Shown here: positions 29,378 to 38,154 of the stretch, in pieces
Layout of the letters: each line of letters opens with the position of its first letter
How positions within the stretch are numbered: position 1 is the first letter of the stretch
NCBI RefSeq assembly: GCF_000473065.1
Contig: NZ_AXAZ01000044.1
Coordinates: forward strand, 1 to 64,000
Length of the DNA stretch: 64,000 bases
Direction: 5' to 3'
Origin: Bradyrhizobium sp. WSM1743
GTDB taxonomy: Bacteria > Pseudomonadota > Alphaproteobacteria > Rhizobiales > Xanthobacteraceae
Program-made: the position numbers and the translations under genes
The notes under the pieces: model-generated
What the model was told of the DNA's origin: nothing
Database searches by the model: none
What the model saw: only the letters and a program-made list of their open reading frames with translations

Positions 29378-31136
29378 GGCCCACCCATTTCTTGCCGAGA
29401 TAGGCCTCGATCACGCGGCTGTCGCGCGTCACGACTTCAGGCAGGCCCTCGGTGATGACGGCGCCGTGGTCGAGCACGAGAAAGCTGTCGACCAGGCGGA
29501 CCATGGCCTGCATCGTGTGCTCGATGATGGCGATGGTCATGCCGTCGCGCGCGAGCTGCTGGATGACGGCGACGAGCTCGTCGGCCTCGCCATGGCCGAG
29601 GCCCGCGAGCGTCTCGTCGAGCAGCAGGATGCGCGGCTGGCCGGCGATCGCGCGGGCAAGCTCCATCAGCCGCAGCTCCTTGGTCGAGAGCTCGCCGGCG
29701 ACACGCCCGGCGACCGCAGAGAGCCCGACACGGGCGACCGCATCGGCGGCAAGCTTGCGCGCCTCCTCGTCGGAGTGCGCGCGTACATAGGCGCCGACCA
29801 CGACGTTGTCGAGGATCGACATGCGCAGGAACGGCCGCATCACCTGGAAAGTGCGGCCGATGCCGGCTTCGCAGATCACGTGTGGCCGCTGGCCGGACAT
29901 GTTGCGGCCGTCGATCAGCACCTCGCCCTGGCTCGGCTTCAGGAAGCCGTTGAGGAGGTTGAACAGCGTGGTCTTGCCGGCGCCGTTCGGGCCGATGATG
30001 CCGAGGATTTCGTTCTTGTGCAGCTTGAAGCTGACATCCTGCACGGCTTTGAGGCCGCCGAAGGAGCGCGAGAGGTTCTTCACCTCGAGCACGACCTCGC
30101 CGGTCGCGGCGCGCTGCCGCGAGGCGGGCTTCAGCGCCGTGACGTTGGCGGCCGAGGTGTCGGGGATGTCGGCCGCGGCCGCTTTGGATGCCATCCGCTT
30201 GCGCAGGAGATCGCGCAACTTCCAGAACAGTCCTTCAGGCGCGAGCAGGATGACGCAGACGATGGCAAAGCCGAAGATCACGCCCTGAATGCCAGGGAAG
30301 CGCGCGCCGGCCTCGGCGTGCAGGATCTCGGCGAGCGGGATCAGGATCACCGAGCCGATGACCGGACCCCAGACCGTGCCGACGCCGCCGAACATCGCCA
30401 CCGTCAGCGCTTGCGCGGACACCAGCATGCCGAATACCGATTGCGGCGTCACGACGAGCAGCACTTGCGCGTAGAAGCCGCCGATGGCGGCGGCGATTGC
30501 ACCGCTCAGCGTGATGGCGCGCAGTTTCCAGGCCAAAGTGTTGATCCCGGCTGCCTCGGCCGCAGCCTCGTTCTGCTTGATCGCGAGCAAGGCCATGCCG
30601 AAGCGGGATCGCTCGATCACTTGCGTCAGCACGATGGTGGCAAGCATGATTGCGAGCCCCAGCAGCGTGTAAACGTGGGGATCGGCGAACTGCATATAGG
30701 CGATCGGCGCATCGCGCTTGATCGGAAGCGTCACCTCCTGGAAGCCGAGCCACTCGAACACGTAGAGGATAGCGAGCGGGTAGGCGAGCATCGCGAGGGC
30801 GAAGTAGTGGCCCTGCAGGCGGAAGGTCGGAAATCCGATCAGGAGCCCGGCGATGCCGCCGAGCATGGCGGCGACCGGGATCAGCAGCCAGGGGGAGATG
30901 TTGAAATAGATCTGGCCGAGCGCAGTCGCATAGGCGCCGATACCGAAGAACGCGGCGTGGCCGAACGAGATCAGGCCGGTGTAGCCGCTGAGCAGATTCC
31001 AGGACAGACCGAACACCGCCCACACCGGCACCAGCGTCAGGATGAGCTGGTAGTAGGAATTGGTGACGCCGAGCGAGAGCGCGGCATAGGCGATGGTGAA
31101 GAGCAGGGGAGGAAGAAAGGAATGCATCCGGAGCAT
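29364..31136 (-). CDS. Fused LivM permease - LivG ATPase
   Basis: 590 aa. Residues 1 to about 320 are a LivM permease with many membrane segments (GLSWNLLSGYTGLISFGHAAFFGIGAYA). A linker near 325-350 (AAADIPDTSAANVTALKPA) leads into a LivG ATPase: SFGGLKAVQDVSF, Walker A GPNGAGKTTLFN, signature LSTKELRLMELARAIA and Walker B ILLLDETLAGLG. The signature is LSTKE in place of LSGGQ, as seen in other LivG proteins. The M-G fusion is known in Bradyrhizobium-type transporters. Start ATG 31136 lies two bases after the livH stop. Confidence 0.9.
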   Translation of the reverse strand: MLRMHSFLPPLLFTIAYAALSLGVTNSYYQLILTLVPVWAVFGLSWNLLSGYTGLISFGHAAFFGIGAYATALGQIYFNISPWLLIPVAAMLGGIAGLLIGFPTFRLQGHYFALAMLAYPLAILYVFEWLGFQEVTLPIKRDAPIAYMQFADPHVYTLLGLAIMLATIVLTQVIERSRFGMALLAIKQNEAAAEAAGINTLAWKLRAITLSGAIAAAIGGFYAQVLLVVTPQSVFGMLVSAQALTVAMFGGVGTVWGPVIGSVILIPLAEILHAEAGARFPGIQGVIFGFAIVCVILLAPEGLFWKLRDLLRKRMASKAAAADIPDTSAANVTALKPASRQRAATGEVVLEVKNLSRSFGGLKAVQDVSFKLHKNEILGIIGPNGAGKTTLFNLLNGFLKPSQGEVLIDGRNMSGQRPHVICEAGIGRTFQVMRPFLRMSILDNVVVGAYVRAHSDEEARKLAADAVARVGLSAVAGRVAGELSTKELRLMELARAIAGQPRILLLDETLAGLGHGEADELVAVIQQLARDGMTIAIIEHTMQAMVRLVDSFLVLDHGAVITEGLPEVVTRDSRVIEAYLGKKWVGHAAN

Positions 31137-31138
31137 GG

Positions 31139-32074
31139 TCACGTCCTCTCTACCATGCGCCCGAAGAAGCCTTGCGGGCGGAAGAAGATGATGAGGAGGA
31201 AGACGGCGAAGATCGCGGCGTTCTGCAGCTGTGTCGGCAGGATCAGCGTCGACATCTGCTGCACGAGGCCGATCGTCATGCCGCCCCAGAAGGCACCGAT
31301 GATGCTGCCCATGCCGCCGAGCACGACGCCAGCATACATGACGATGACGTATTCGAGGCCGACGAACGGGTGGAAGGGATAGTTGGTGGCGAGGAGGCCA
31401 CCGGCGATCGCGGTGATGCCGCAGCCGAGCGCGAAGGCGGTGCGGTGCGCGCGGTCGACGTCGATGCCCATATAGGTCGCGGCCGTCGGGTTGTCCGCGG
31501 CGGCGCGGAGCGACTTGCCGATCCGTGTTCGCGTGATCAGCAGCGAGAGCAGAACCATGATCGCCAGCGAAACGATCGCGTCGATGCTGCGCGCCTTGTT
31601 CAGGAAGATGCTCATGTCGAACAAGGGGCCGATCTCCCAGGCCGAGCTCGACAGCGGCGTGCGGATCGAGGCCAGCACGGAGCCGAACACGATGAGTCCG
31701 CCATTCTGCAGGATCAGCGCGATGCCGAGCGTGAGGATGAGTTGGGCGTAATGGCCTTCGCCTTCGAGCGAGGCTGTGCGCGTCCCGGACACGTGCGAGA
31801 TCAGTGTGCGGTGGACGAAATAGCCGAACACGGCGAGCACGGGCCCGGCCAGCAGGATGGCGACGAATGGTCCCACCGCGTTGCCGAACAGCGCCTGCAC
31901 GCCGGCCGCAGTAAACAGATAGAAGGCGGTGTACATGCCGAGCATCATGAAGTCGCCGTGGGCGAAGTTGATGACCCGCATGACGCCAAAGATCAGGCCG
32001 AGCCCGACGCACATCAGGCCGTACACTGCGCCGATCAAAAGGCCCGCGGCGAGCGCTTGCAGGAATCCTTCCAT
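31139..32074 (-). CDS. Liv-type ABC permease, LivH family
   Basis: 311 aa, about eight membrane helices. Characteristic segments are MCVGLGLIFGVMRVINFAHGDFMMLGMY, ITRTRIGKSLRAAADNPTAATYMGI (the EAA-like loop) and VVLGGMGSIIGAFWGGMTIG. It pairs with the LivM half of the neighbouring fusion. The 91 bp upstream, before the MmgE/PrpD gene, is the largest gap in the operon and could hold a secondary promoter. Confidence 0.9.
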   Translation of the reverse strand: MEGFLQALAAGLLIGAVYGLMCVGLGLIFGVMRVINFAHGDFMMLGMYTAFYLFTAAGVQALFGNAVGPFVAILLAGPVLAVFGYFVHRTLISHVSGTRTASLEGEGHYAQLILTLGIALILQNGGLIVFGSVLASIRTPLSSSAWEIGPLFDMSIFLNKARSIDAIVSLAIMVLLSLLITRTRIGKSLRAAADNPTAATYMGIDVDRAHRTAFALGCGITAIAGGLLATNYPFHPFVGLEYVIVMYAGVVLGGMGSIIGAFWGGMTIGLVQQMSTLILPTQLQNAAIFAVFLLIIFFRPQGFFGRMVERT

Positions 32075-32165
32075 CAGCTCCGCCTCCGCGCAGCGTCTGC
32101 ACCGGCTGACGATGCTACACTGGTCTCCAAGTCGACCATGTTTCCCCCATACTCTCCGGCATTTC

Positions 32166-33560
32166 TTACGATGCCGGTCGCAAAGTCCGTTCCGTTGCGT
32201 GCAGACGGCATTGCGCGGCGATGATTCCTGCATTGCCGAGCTGTTCGCAGTCGTCGATGAATTGCTCGAGCCGATGTGCGCGATCGTCACCGAGCACGCG
32301 GCTGGCGGCAGCGCGGAAGCGTGCGCGAATGTCTGAAGGCGTTGCGGCGATGACGTCGGGCAGGGCGTGCCTAATGGTCCGGCCATCGCGCAGATGCACG
32401 GTCACATCCGCGCCCTGCTTGCCGGGGAAGGCGGCGGTGAAGCCGGGATCTGCCTTCAGGTCCGTGACCCCAACCAGGCGGACGATGTCGGCATCGTCGA
32501 GCCCCGCATAATTCGCTTCCTCGATCTCGCCCCCCGCCAGCGTCGCCGCGACGCTGAACGGAATGCTCATCTTGGCCTGGAGCGCGTTGCGATAGGGCCC
32601 TTTTGAATCGCAACCGGGATAGCGAACGGCGGCGTCGGGCGCGCGAATGACGACGCGGTCGATCTCCTCAGTGCTGGAAAGCTCGTGCGAGACGCGAAGC
32701 GCGGCTTGTGCCGCCGTCTGCGCGAAATTGCAGGCTGGGACCGGCTTGTTGTAGACGGCCATGATCTCGCAACCGCCGTCCGGGAAGAGCGCGATGCTGT
32801 CGGGCGCAGCCTGGCGGCGATAGGCAGCGAACAGGCCGGCTTCGCCTTCGAGGATTGTCTCTGAACCGAACGCGCCCGCTGCGGCGAGGCCAACGGCCTT
32901 GATCGCGTTGCTGGCGGCAAAACCCGGATGGAAATACATGTCCGAGCCGCCGGCATGCGGCCACTCGTTCAGTCCGCTGGATGTATTGGCCGCGATTGCG
33001 ATGGCGCTGGTAGCTTGGTCCTCGGAAAGGCCGAGCGCGTAACTTCCCGCGAGCGCCGCGCCCGGAGGCGTCACCAGGCCAGTCGGGCGATAGAGGCGCG
33101 CGAGATCGGACGTCAGGAGCGCGCGTCCGATCCGCGCGCCGGCCTCATAGCCGATGATGGCAGCCGCGAGCAGCCTGGCACCATGCAGCGGCGTCTGTTC
33201 CGACAGCGCAAGCAGCGTCGGCCAGATCACGACGCCGTGGTGCGCGATGCTCGCCGCATGCATGTCTTCCCGCACGAGACCATGTCCCATCACGGCGTTG
33301 GCAAAGGCCGCGTCGGCCGGGGACGAGAGTTGCGACGTCCCGATGATCGTTGCGCCGCCACCGCCTTGCGCGATCGCAACGGCCTGTCGGCTCCAGGGAT
33401 GGTGGCCCGCCTCGACCGCGCAGGAGAGGAAGTCGAGCAGGCAGAGCTTTGCCTTGGCGACGACCTCCGGCCCGAAATCTCCGAGATCCAGCGCAAGCAC
33501 GCTCCGCGCCATCTGGCGCGCGAGCGATACCTTGCCTGAACCGGTCGGGCCGATCGTCAT
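32166..33560 (-). CDS. MmgE/PrpD family protein (copy 1)
   Basis: 464 aa. The family hallmarks are AKLCLLDFLSCAVEAG, FANAVMGHGLVREDMHAASIAHHG and GSDMYFHPGFAASNAIKA. Members dehydrate 2-methylcitrate or decarboxylate cis-aconitate, and many catalyse unknown reactions. Its position between the transporter and the dehydrogenase of the operon makes a catabolic dehydratase or decarboxylase step likely. A second member lies across the divergent promoter at 34711. Confidence 0.85.
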   Translation of the reverse strand: MTIGPTGSGKVSLARQMARSVLALDLGDFGPEVVAKAKLCLLDFLSCAVEAGHHPWSRQAVAIAQGGGGATIIGTSQLSSPADAAFANAVMGHGLVREDMHAASIAHHGVVIWPTLLALSEQTPLHGARLLAAAIIGYEAGARIGRALLTSDLARLYRPTGLVTPPGAALAGSYALGLSEDQATSAIAIAANTSSGLNEWPHAGGSDMYFHPGFAASNAIKAVGLAAAGAFGSETILEGEAGLFAAYRRQAAPDSIALFPDGGCEIMAVYNKPVPACNFAQTAAQAALRVSHELSSTEEIDRVVIRAPDAAVRYPGCDSKGPYRNALQAKMSIPFSVAATLAGGEIEEANYAGLDDADIVRLVGVTDLKADPGFTAAFPGKQGADVTVHLRDGRTIRHALPDVIAATPSDIRARFRAAASRVLGDDRAHRLEQFIDDCEQLGNAGIIAAQCRLHATERTLRPAS

Positions 33561-33589
33561 CGCGGGTTGTTCTCCCTGAAGGCGCGCAA

Positions 33590-34483
33590 TCAGCCGCGCA
33601 TCTTGACCCCCGCCCACTCTTCGAGCACCTTGGCAATCGAGGTGAAATCGGACGACGCGCCGTATTTGGCGTTGGTGATCGCGAGCATCTGCCGCACGAC
33701 CGCGCCGCAGACCATCGGCACGCCCATGGCCTCGGCTTCGTCCACGCAGAGACGGACGTCCTTGTAGGAAAGGCCGGTGGTGAAGCCGAAATCGAATGTG
33801 CCAGGCAGCACCGCGCGGGGGAACTTGTCCTCGGAGGCGCTGTTGCGGCCGCTGCTGGCGTTGATGATGTCGATCAAGACCTTGGCGTTGACGCCGCCCT
33901 TGACGCCCATGGCGACGGCTTCCGAGGTGATGACCAGCGCGGCGGCCGCCATCAGATTGTTGGCGAGCTTGGCGGTTTGCGCCACGCCGGGCTTGTCGCC
34001 GGTGTAGAACAGCTTGCCAAAGTTCTTCAGGATCGGCTGCACGGTCTCAAAGGTCGCCTGCGGACACGACACCATCACGGCCAGCGTGCCGTTGACGGCG
34101 CCCTTGATGCCGCCGCTCACGGGCGCATCGACCAGCGTCATGCCCTTGGCTTTCAGGCCTTCGGCGACGAGCTTCGCCGCGCCGGGCCCAGAGGTCGACA
34201 GGTCGATGATGATCTTGGCACGGTTGCCGCTGCTGATGCCGTCCTGGCCGAGCGTGACGGTCTTGACGATGTCGGGTGTCGGCAGGCTGGCGAGCACGAT
34301 GTCGGCGCGCGAGGCGACGTCGGCCGGCGACTTGCCGAGCAGCGCGCCACGCTTGACCAGCGGCTGAGTTGCTTCGGCCTGCGTGTCAAAGACGACGAGC
34401 GAATGGCCCGCGTCCATCAATCGTCCCGCCATGGGACCGCCCATGCGGCCCGTGCCGATCACGCCGAGCGTCTCTCCCGCCAT
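33590..34483 (-). CDS. NAD(P)-dependent beta-hydroxyacid dehydrogenase (3-HIBADH/GarR family)
   Basis: 297 aa. The Rossmann motif is GVIGTGRMGGPMAGRL. Catalytic signatures are VDAPVSGGIKGAVNGTLAVMV and the active-site lysine region GVAQTAKLANNLMAAAALVITSEA. Family substrates are 3-hydroxyisobutyrate, tartronate semialdehyde or similar. It is the first gene of the 12-gene minus-strand operon, about 120 bp downstream of the predicted promoter. Confidence 0.88.
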   Translation of the reverse strand: MAGETLGVIGTGRMGGPMAGRLMDAGHSLVVFDTQAEATQPLVKRGALLGKSPADVASRADIVLASLPTPDIVKTVTLGQDGISSGNRAKIIIDLSTSGPGAAKLVAEGLKAKGMTLVDAPVSGGIKGAVNGTLAVMVSCPQATFETVQPILKNFGKLFYTGDKPGVAQTAKLANNLMAAAALVITSEAVAMGVKGGVNAKVLIDIINASSGRNSASEDKFPRAVLPGTFDFGFTTGLSYKDVRLCVDEAEAMGVPMVCGAVVRQMLAITNAKYGASSDFTSIAKVLEEWAGVKMRG

Positions 34484-34609
34484 CGTTCACTCCCTGTCGC
34501 GCGGTCCCGTGACGGGCGCGCCTTATTTGTCTTCTGGTCGATCGTTCTCGGCGGCTGGCCGTGCCGACCGCCATCGTTGCGGCGACGGGATCCCGCGCCA
34601 GCGGGCGGG

Positions 34610-34647
34610 ATTGTTATGATTGTCAGACAAGCTGTCAAGCATAACAT
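34610..34647. promoter_or_regulatory. Overlapping divergent promoters with FCD-type operator
   Basis: The sequence TTGTCAGACAA at 34620-34630 fits TNGTNNNACNA, the consensus for FadR-group GntR regulators, and lies inside a wider GTTATG...CATAAC dyad (34613-34645). Leftward: -35 TTGACA (34638-34633), 17-bp spacer, -10 AACAAT (34615-34610). Rightward: -35 TTGTCA (34620-34625), 16-bp spacer, -10 TAACAT (34642-34647). The operator covers the leftward spacer and the rightward -35, so one protein could control both operons. Sites are read directly; function is inferred. Confidence 0.6.
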
Positions 34648-34710
34648 TTGGGATCGACAGTTTGCCGCGGATCGGCATAAGGTCGAAAGAAAACGAGGAA
34701 GACGTCCCGC

Positions 34711-36090
34711 GTGCCGCAAGATCCGATTCCGAGTGTGAGCAAGACGCTCGCCGATTTCGTCGCTGCCTCGTCATGGGCGGACGTGGAGGCGCAGAGCCAC
34801 GAGGCGCGGCGCTCGATTCTCAATTTCTTCGCAACCGCGCTAGGCTCTGCACGCGATCCGGTGGTCGAGGCCGCAATGCGGACCTTGTCGCCGTTCAGCG
34901 GCGCCGCGACTGCGACGGTCATCGGCCGTTCCGAGCGAATGGATGCATTGTGCGCCTCGTTTCTCAACGCCGTCTCGGCGAATCTGCTCGACTCCGACGA
35001 CACCCATCCCGACACGATCATTCACCCGGCAGCACCGGTGGCAGCTCCCGTCCTGGCGCTTGCGGAGACGGGCCGGCTATCGGGGCGCGAGGTGCTCACG
35101 GCCTTCATCCTCGGTGTCGATGTGGAGTGCCGGATCGGCAATGCGGTCTCGCCGGGTCATTACGCGCGCGGCTGGCACATCACCTCGACTTGCGGAATTT
35201 TCGGCGCGGCGGCGGCGTGTGCGAAGCTGCTGGGCCTGCCGGCGGAAGCGATTGCCAATGCCATCGGAATTGCAGCGAGCCAGTCGGCCGGCAATGTCGA
35301 AAACCTGCCCAGCGCCGCAAAGAATGTCAGCGTGGGCAACGCTGCGCGGAATGGTTTATTTGCGGCGCTGCTTGCGCAGCAGGGCTACGAGGCGGCCCCC
35401 CGCGCGATCGAAGGTCCCCTCGGCTGGGCCCGCACCATGGGAGACGAACTCGATCACGCGCAGCTGTTCGATGGTCTCGGAAAGAGCTGGGAGATCGCGA
35501 AGAATACCTACAAGCCGTATCCCGCAGGAATCGTCTTTCACGCGGTCATCGACGCCTGCCTCCTGTTGCGGGAACGGATCGCTGGACGAGCCGACCAGAT
35601 CGAGTCGGTCATCGTGCAGGGCTCGGCGCTGCTGCTCGCCCGCGGCGACCGCCCCGTCAACAACGAGCGTGATGCGCGCGTCAGTATCCATCATTGCGTG
35701 GCCTGCGGACTGCTGCTCGGCACGGCCGGAGTTGCCGAGTTCGCCTTCGAGACAGTGGTCCGGCGCGATATCGCGCAATTCCGGCAGAAGGTGAGGGCGG
35801 AGCTGGACAGCGAGATGCCCGATGGTGCCGCGCGCGTCATCTTGCGTCTGTTGTCCGGCGAGGTCCTCACCGAGACCGTCATCTCGCCGCGCGGCAGCCA
35901 GGCTGCACCGCTCGAAGATCGCGACATCGAGGCCAAGCTGCGCGACGGCGTGCGAAGCGGTCGAAGCGACTGGGACACAGAACGTGTCATCGACGCGATC
36001 TGGCGGCTCGAGGCGGCAGATGACGTCGCCAATCTCCTGCAATCGCTGCGGCCGCCCTCGGCGTCGCGCCACACGGATTCCAACCCTTAA
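34711..36090 (+). CDS. MmgE/PrpD family protein (copy 2)
   Basis: 459 aa from GTG 34711 (GAGGAA about 11 bp before). Hallmarks: ARRSILNFFATALGSARDP, FLNAVSANLLDSDDTHPDTIIHPAAPVAAP, RGWHITSTCGIFGAAAACAKLLG and KPYPAGIVFHAVIDACL. It is clearly distinct from copy 1, so they are probably two different steps or substrates, not a recent duplication. First gene of the rightward operon, 31 bp before the second CMD gene. Confidence 0.85.
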   Translation: MPQDPIPSVSKTLADFVAASSWADVEAQSHEARRSILNFFATALGSARDPVVEAAMRTLSPFSGAATATVIGRSERMDALCASFLNAVSANLLDSDDTHPDTIIHPAAPVAAPVLALAETGRLSGREVLTAFILGVDVECRIGNAVSPGHYARGWHITSTCGIFGAAAACAKLLGLPAEAIANAIGIAASQSAGNVENLPSAAKNVSVGNAARNGLFAALLAQQGYEAAPRAIEGPLGWARTMGDELDHAQLFDGLGKSWEIAKNTYKPYPAGIVFHAVIDACLLLRERIAGRADQIESVIVQGSALLLARGDRPVNNERDARVSIHHCVACGLLLGTAGVAEFAFETVVRRDIAQFRQKVRAELDSEMPDGAARVILRLLSGEVLTETVISPRGSQAAPLEDRDIEAKLRDGVRSGRSDWDTERVIDAIWRLEAADDVANLLQSLRPPSASRHTDSNP

Positions 36091-36121
36091 CTAGGATCTC
36101 TCAAGACCGGAAAGGACGATC

Positions 36122-36508
36122 ATGAGCAAGACTGAACTATTCGAGAAGGGCCTCAAAGTCCGCAAGGAAGTGCTCGGCGAGGACTATGTCAACAAGTCGA
36201 TCGCCGGCGCCGACGAGTTCACGCGCACGATGGCGGAGTGGTCCACCGAGTTCTGCTGGGGCGCTCTGTGGACCCGGCCCGGCGTCGACCGGCGCACGCG
36301 CTCGATCGTCAATCTCGCGATGCTCGGTGCGCTGAACCGGCCGCACGAGCTGAAGCTGCACGTCAAAGGCGCCCTCAAGAACGGCCTGACCAAGGAGGAG
36401 ATCAAGGAGATCCTGCTCCAGGTCGCCGTCTATTGCGGCGTTCCCGCCGGCATCGACGCCTTCCGCAACGCGCGCGAGGCCTTCAACGAGGTCGACGCGG
36501 GGTCCTGA
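36122..36508 (+). CDS. Carboxymuconolactone decarboxylase family protein (PcaC-like, copy 2)
   Basis: 128 aa, starting MSKTELFEKGLKVRKEVLG. It shares with the 25696 copy the motifs TRSIVNLAMLGALNRPHELK and LLQVAIYCGVPAGIDAFRNA. Presence in both arms of the divergent locus suggests a decarboxylation or lactone-linked step is central to the pathway. Confidence 0.86.
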   Translation: MSKTELFEKGLKVRKEVLGEDYVNKSIAGADEFTRTMAEWSTEFCWGALWTRPGVDRRTRSIVNLAMLGALNRPHELKLHVKGALKNGLTKEEIKEILLQVAVYCGVPAGIDAFRNAREAFNEVDAGS

Positions 36509-36535
36509 AAGCCCGCCGCCTGATTGGAAGACTCC

Positions 36536-37369
36536 ATGGCTGACCCGGAATACGAGCTCTTCGCCATCCGCTATGCAACGCGGGAGGCGCAGCGCAGCGA
36601 GCACTTCATCGGCGGCGATCCGCATGACGGGCCGATGCCGATGGACTATTTCATGTGGCTGGCGAGGGGAGGCGGGCGCATCGTCGTCATCGATACCGGG
36701 TTCAACGCCGAGATCGCGAAGCAGCGCGGGCGGAATTTCCTGCGCTGCCCGGTGGAGACGCTTCGGGCGTTCGATATCGACCCGGCCGACGTCGAGGATG
36801 TGATCCTCACGCATCTGCACTACGACCATGCCGGCAATTTTGACCGGTTTCCGAACGCGCGGTTTCACCTCCAGGAGCGCGAGCTCGCCTATGCCACGGG
36901 GCGCTATATGCAATATCCGAGGCTGTCCCATTCGTTCGAAGTCGAGGATATCTGCGGAATTGTACGGCTGAACTACGCGCGCCGTGTGCTGTTCTATGAT
37001 GGAGACGCCGAAATAGCGCCTGGGGTGACGGTCCACGCCGCAGGCGGCCATTCAGCCGGTCTTCAGTTCGTCCGCGTCAACACGCGCCGCGGCCCTGTCG
37101 TGCTCGCCTCCGACGTCAGTCACTTCTACGAAAGCATGACCAGCGAGCGTCCGTTCACGACGGCATTTCACGTCGGCGACATGCTGGTGGGTTTCGACAA
37201 GCTGCGGGCCGCGGCACCTGGCGCGGACCACATCGTTCCCGGCCATGATCCGCTGGTCATGAACCTCTACCCGGCACCGAGCCCGGACTTCAATGGCATC
37301 GCAGTCCGTCTCGACGTGGCGCCGTCAGGGGCCGCTCGGCGCGAGGACGTCCGGCGCACGCCAGCGTGA
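36536..37369 (+). CDS. Metallo-beta-lactamase-fold lactonase-like hydrolase
   Basis: 277 aa from ATG 36536. The metal site is complete: HLHYDHAGNF (H-x-H-x-D-H), AAGGHSAG, the bridging Asp in ASDVSHF and the last His in VPGHDPLVM. This arrangement is the AHL-lactonase / 4-pyridoxolactonase group of the fold. Next to PcaC-like genes, opening of a catabolic lactone is a reasonable inference; quorum quenching is an alternative. Confidence 0.85.
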   Translation: MADPEYELFAIRYATREAQRSEHFIGGDPHDGPMPMDYFMWLARGGGRIVVIDTGFNAEIAKQRGRNFLRCPVETLRAFDIDPADVEDVILTHLHYDHAGNFDRFPNARFHLQERELAYATGRYMQYPRLSHSFEVEDICGIVRLNYARRVLFYDGDAEIAPGVTVHAAGGHSAGLQFVRVNTRRGPVVLASDVSHFYESMTSERPFTTAFHVGDMLVGFDKLRAAAPGADHIVPGHDPLVMNLYPAPSPDFNGIAVRLDVAPSGAARREDVRRTPA

Positions 37370-37478
37370 CCGCACGTGGCGGGTTCCGAGCTTGCGTCGC
37401 GACCGTTGCGGTTCGGAACCAAAGCCGCCGCATTCGCATTCGCAACTGGTCGCCGGATGCGCTTGACGGTGGAGGACG

Positions 37479-38087
37479 ATGAGGGACAGCACGTCGGAAG
37501 TGGCCCAAATCAGGGACGCCGTTCACCTCTGCGTCGACATGCAGAACATTTTTGCTCCCGGCGGTCTCTGGGCGACGCCCTGGATGGAGCGTGTCCAGCC
37601 GACGATCATCTCGGTCGTTTCGCGCCATCCGGTGAGAACGATCTTCACGCGCTTCATCACCCCCCAGGATCCGGAGGATCGCCCAGGACAGTGGCAGAGC
37701 TATTTTCACCGCTGGCACCAGGCGACGCGCAGGTATCTGCCGCCTTCCGCTCTTGAGCTCGTGCCGGCCTTGAGCCGATTCATTCCGCCAGCTGCCGTCA
37801 TCGACAAGCCGGCCTATTCCGCGTTCAGCAATCCCGGTCTCGCGAGCCTGCTGCTCGAAAAGAAGGTCGGGACCGTCGTGATATCAGGCGCGGAGACGGA
37901 CGTCTGCGTGCTCTCGACGGTGCTGAGCGCAGTCGATCTCGGCTTCAGGGTCGTCATCGTCGAGGACGCGCTGTGCAGCTCGTCCGATGTCGGGCACGAT
38001 GCGCTCATGACGATGTATCGCACCCGCTTTCACGGCCAGGTCGACCTGGTGACAGCGGAAGAGCTGGCCGAGTTCTGGCGGGAATAG
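37479..38087 (+). CDS. Isochorismatase-family cysteine hydrolase
   Basis: 202 aa. The Asp-Lys-Cys triad is visible in LCVDMQNIFA, VIDKPAYSAF and ISGAETDVCVLSTVL. The family hydrolyses amides (nicotinamidase, N-carbamoylsarcosine amidase) or vinyl ethers. A GGAGG site precedes the ATG. It is about 110 bp from the lactonase-like gene and may or may not belong to the same transcript. Confidence 0.83.
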   Translation: MRDSTSEVAQIRDAVHLCVDMQNIFAPGGLWATPWMERVQPTIISVVSRHPVRTIFTRFITPQDPEDRPGQWQSYFHRWHQATRRYLPPSALELVPALSRFIPPAAVIDKPAYSAFSNPGLASLLLEKKVGTVVISGAETDVCVLSTVLSAVDLGFRVVIVEDALCSSSDVGHDALMTMYRTRFHGQVDLVTAEELAEFWRE

Positions 38088-38154
38088 GATGCGCAGCGGA
38101 ATAGATCCGCAATCTCCAGTGCGCGCAATGCGCCCACAGCACCCTCGAGGCGGG

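Noticed and set aside
29376..31382. 668-codon open frame on the plus strand
   Set aside because: Antisense to the well-supported Liv transporter genes; composition is that of a shadow frame.
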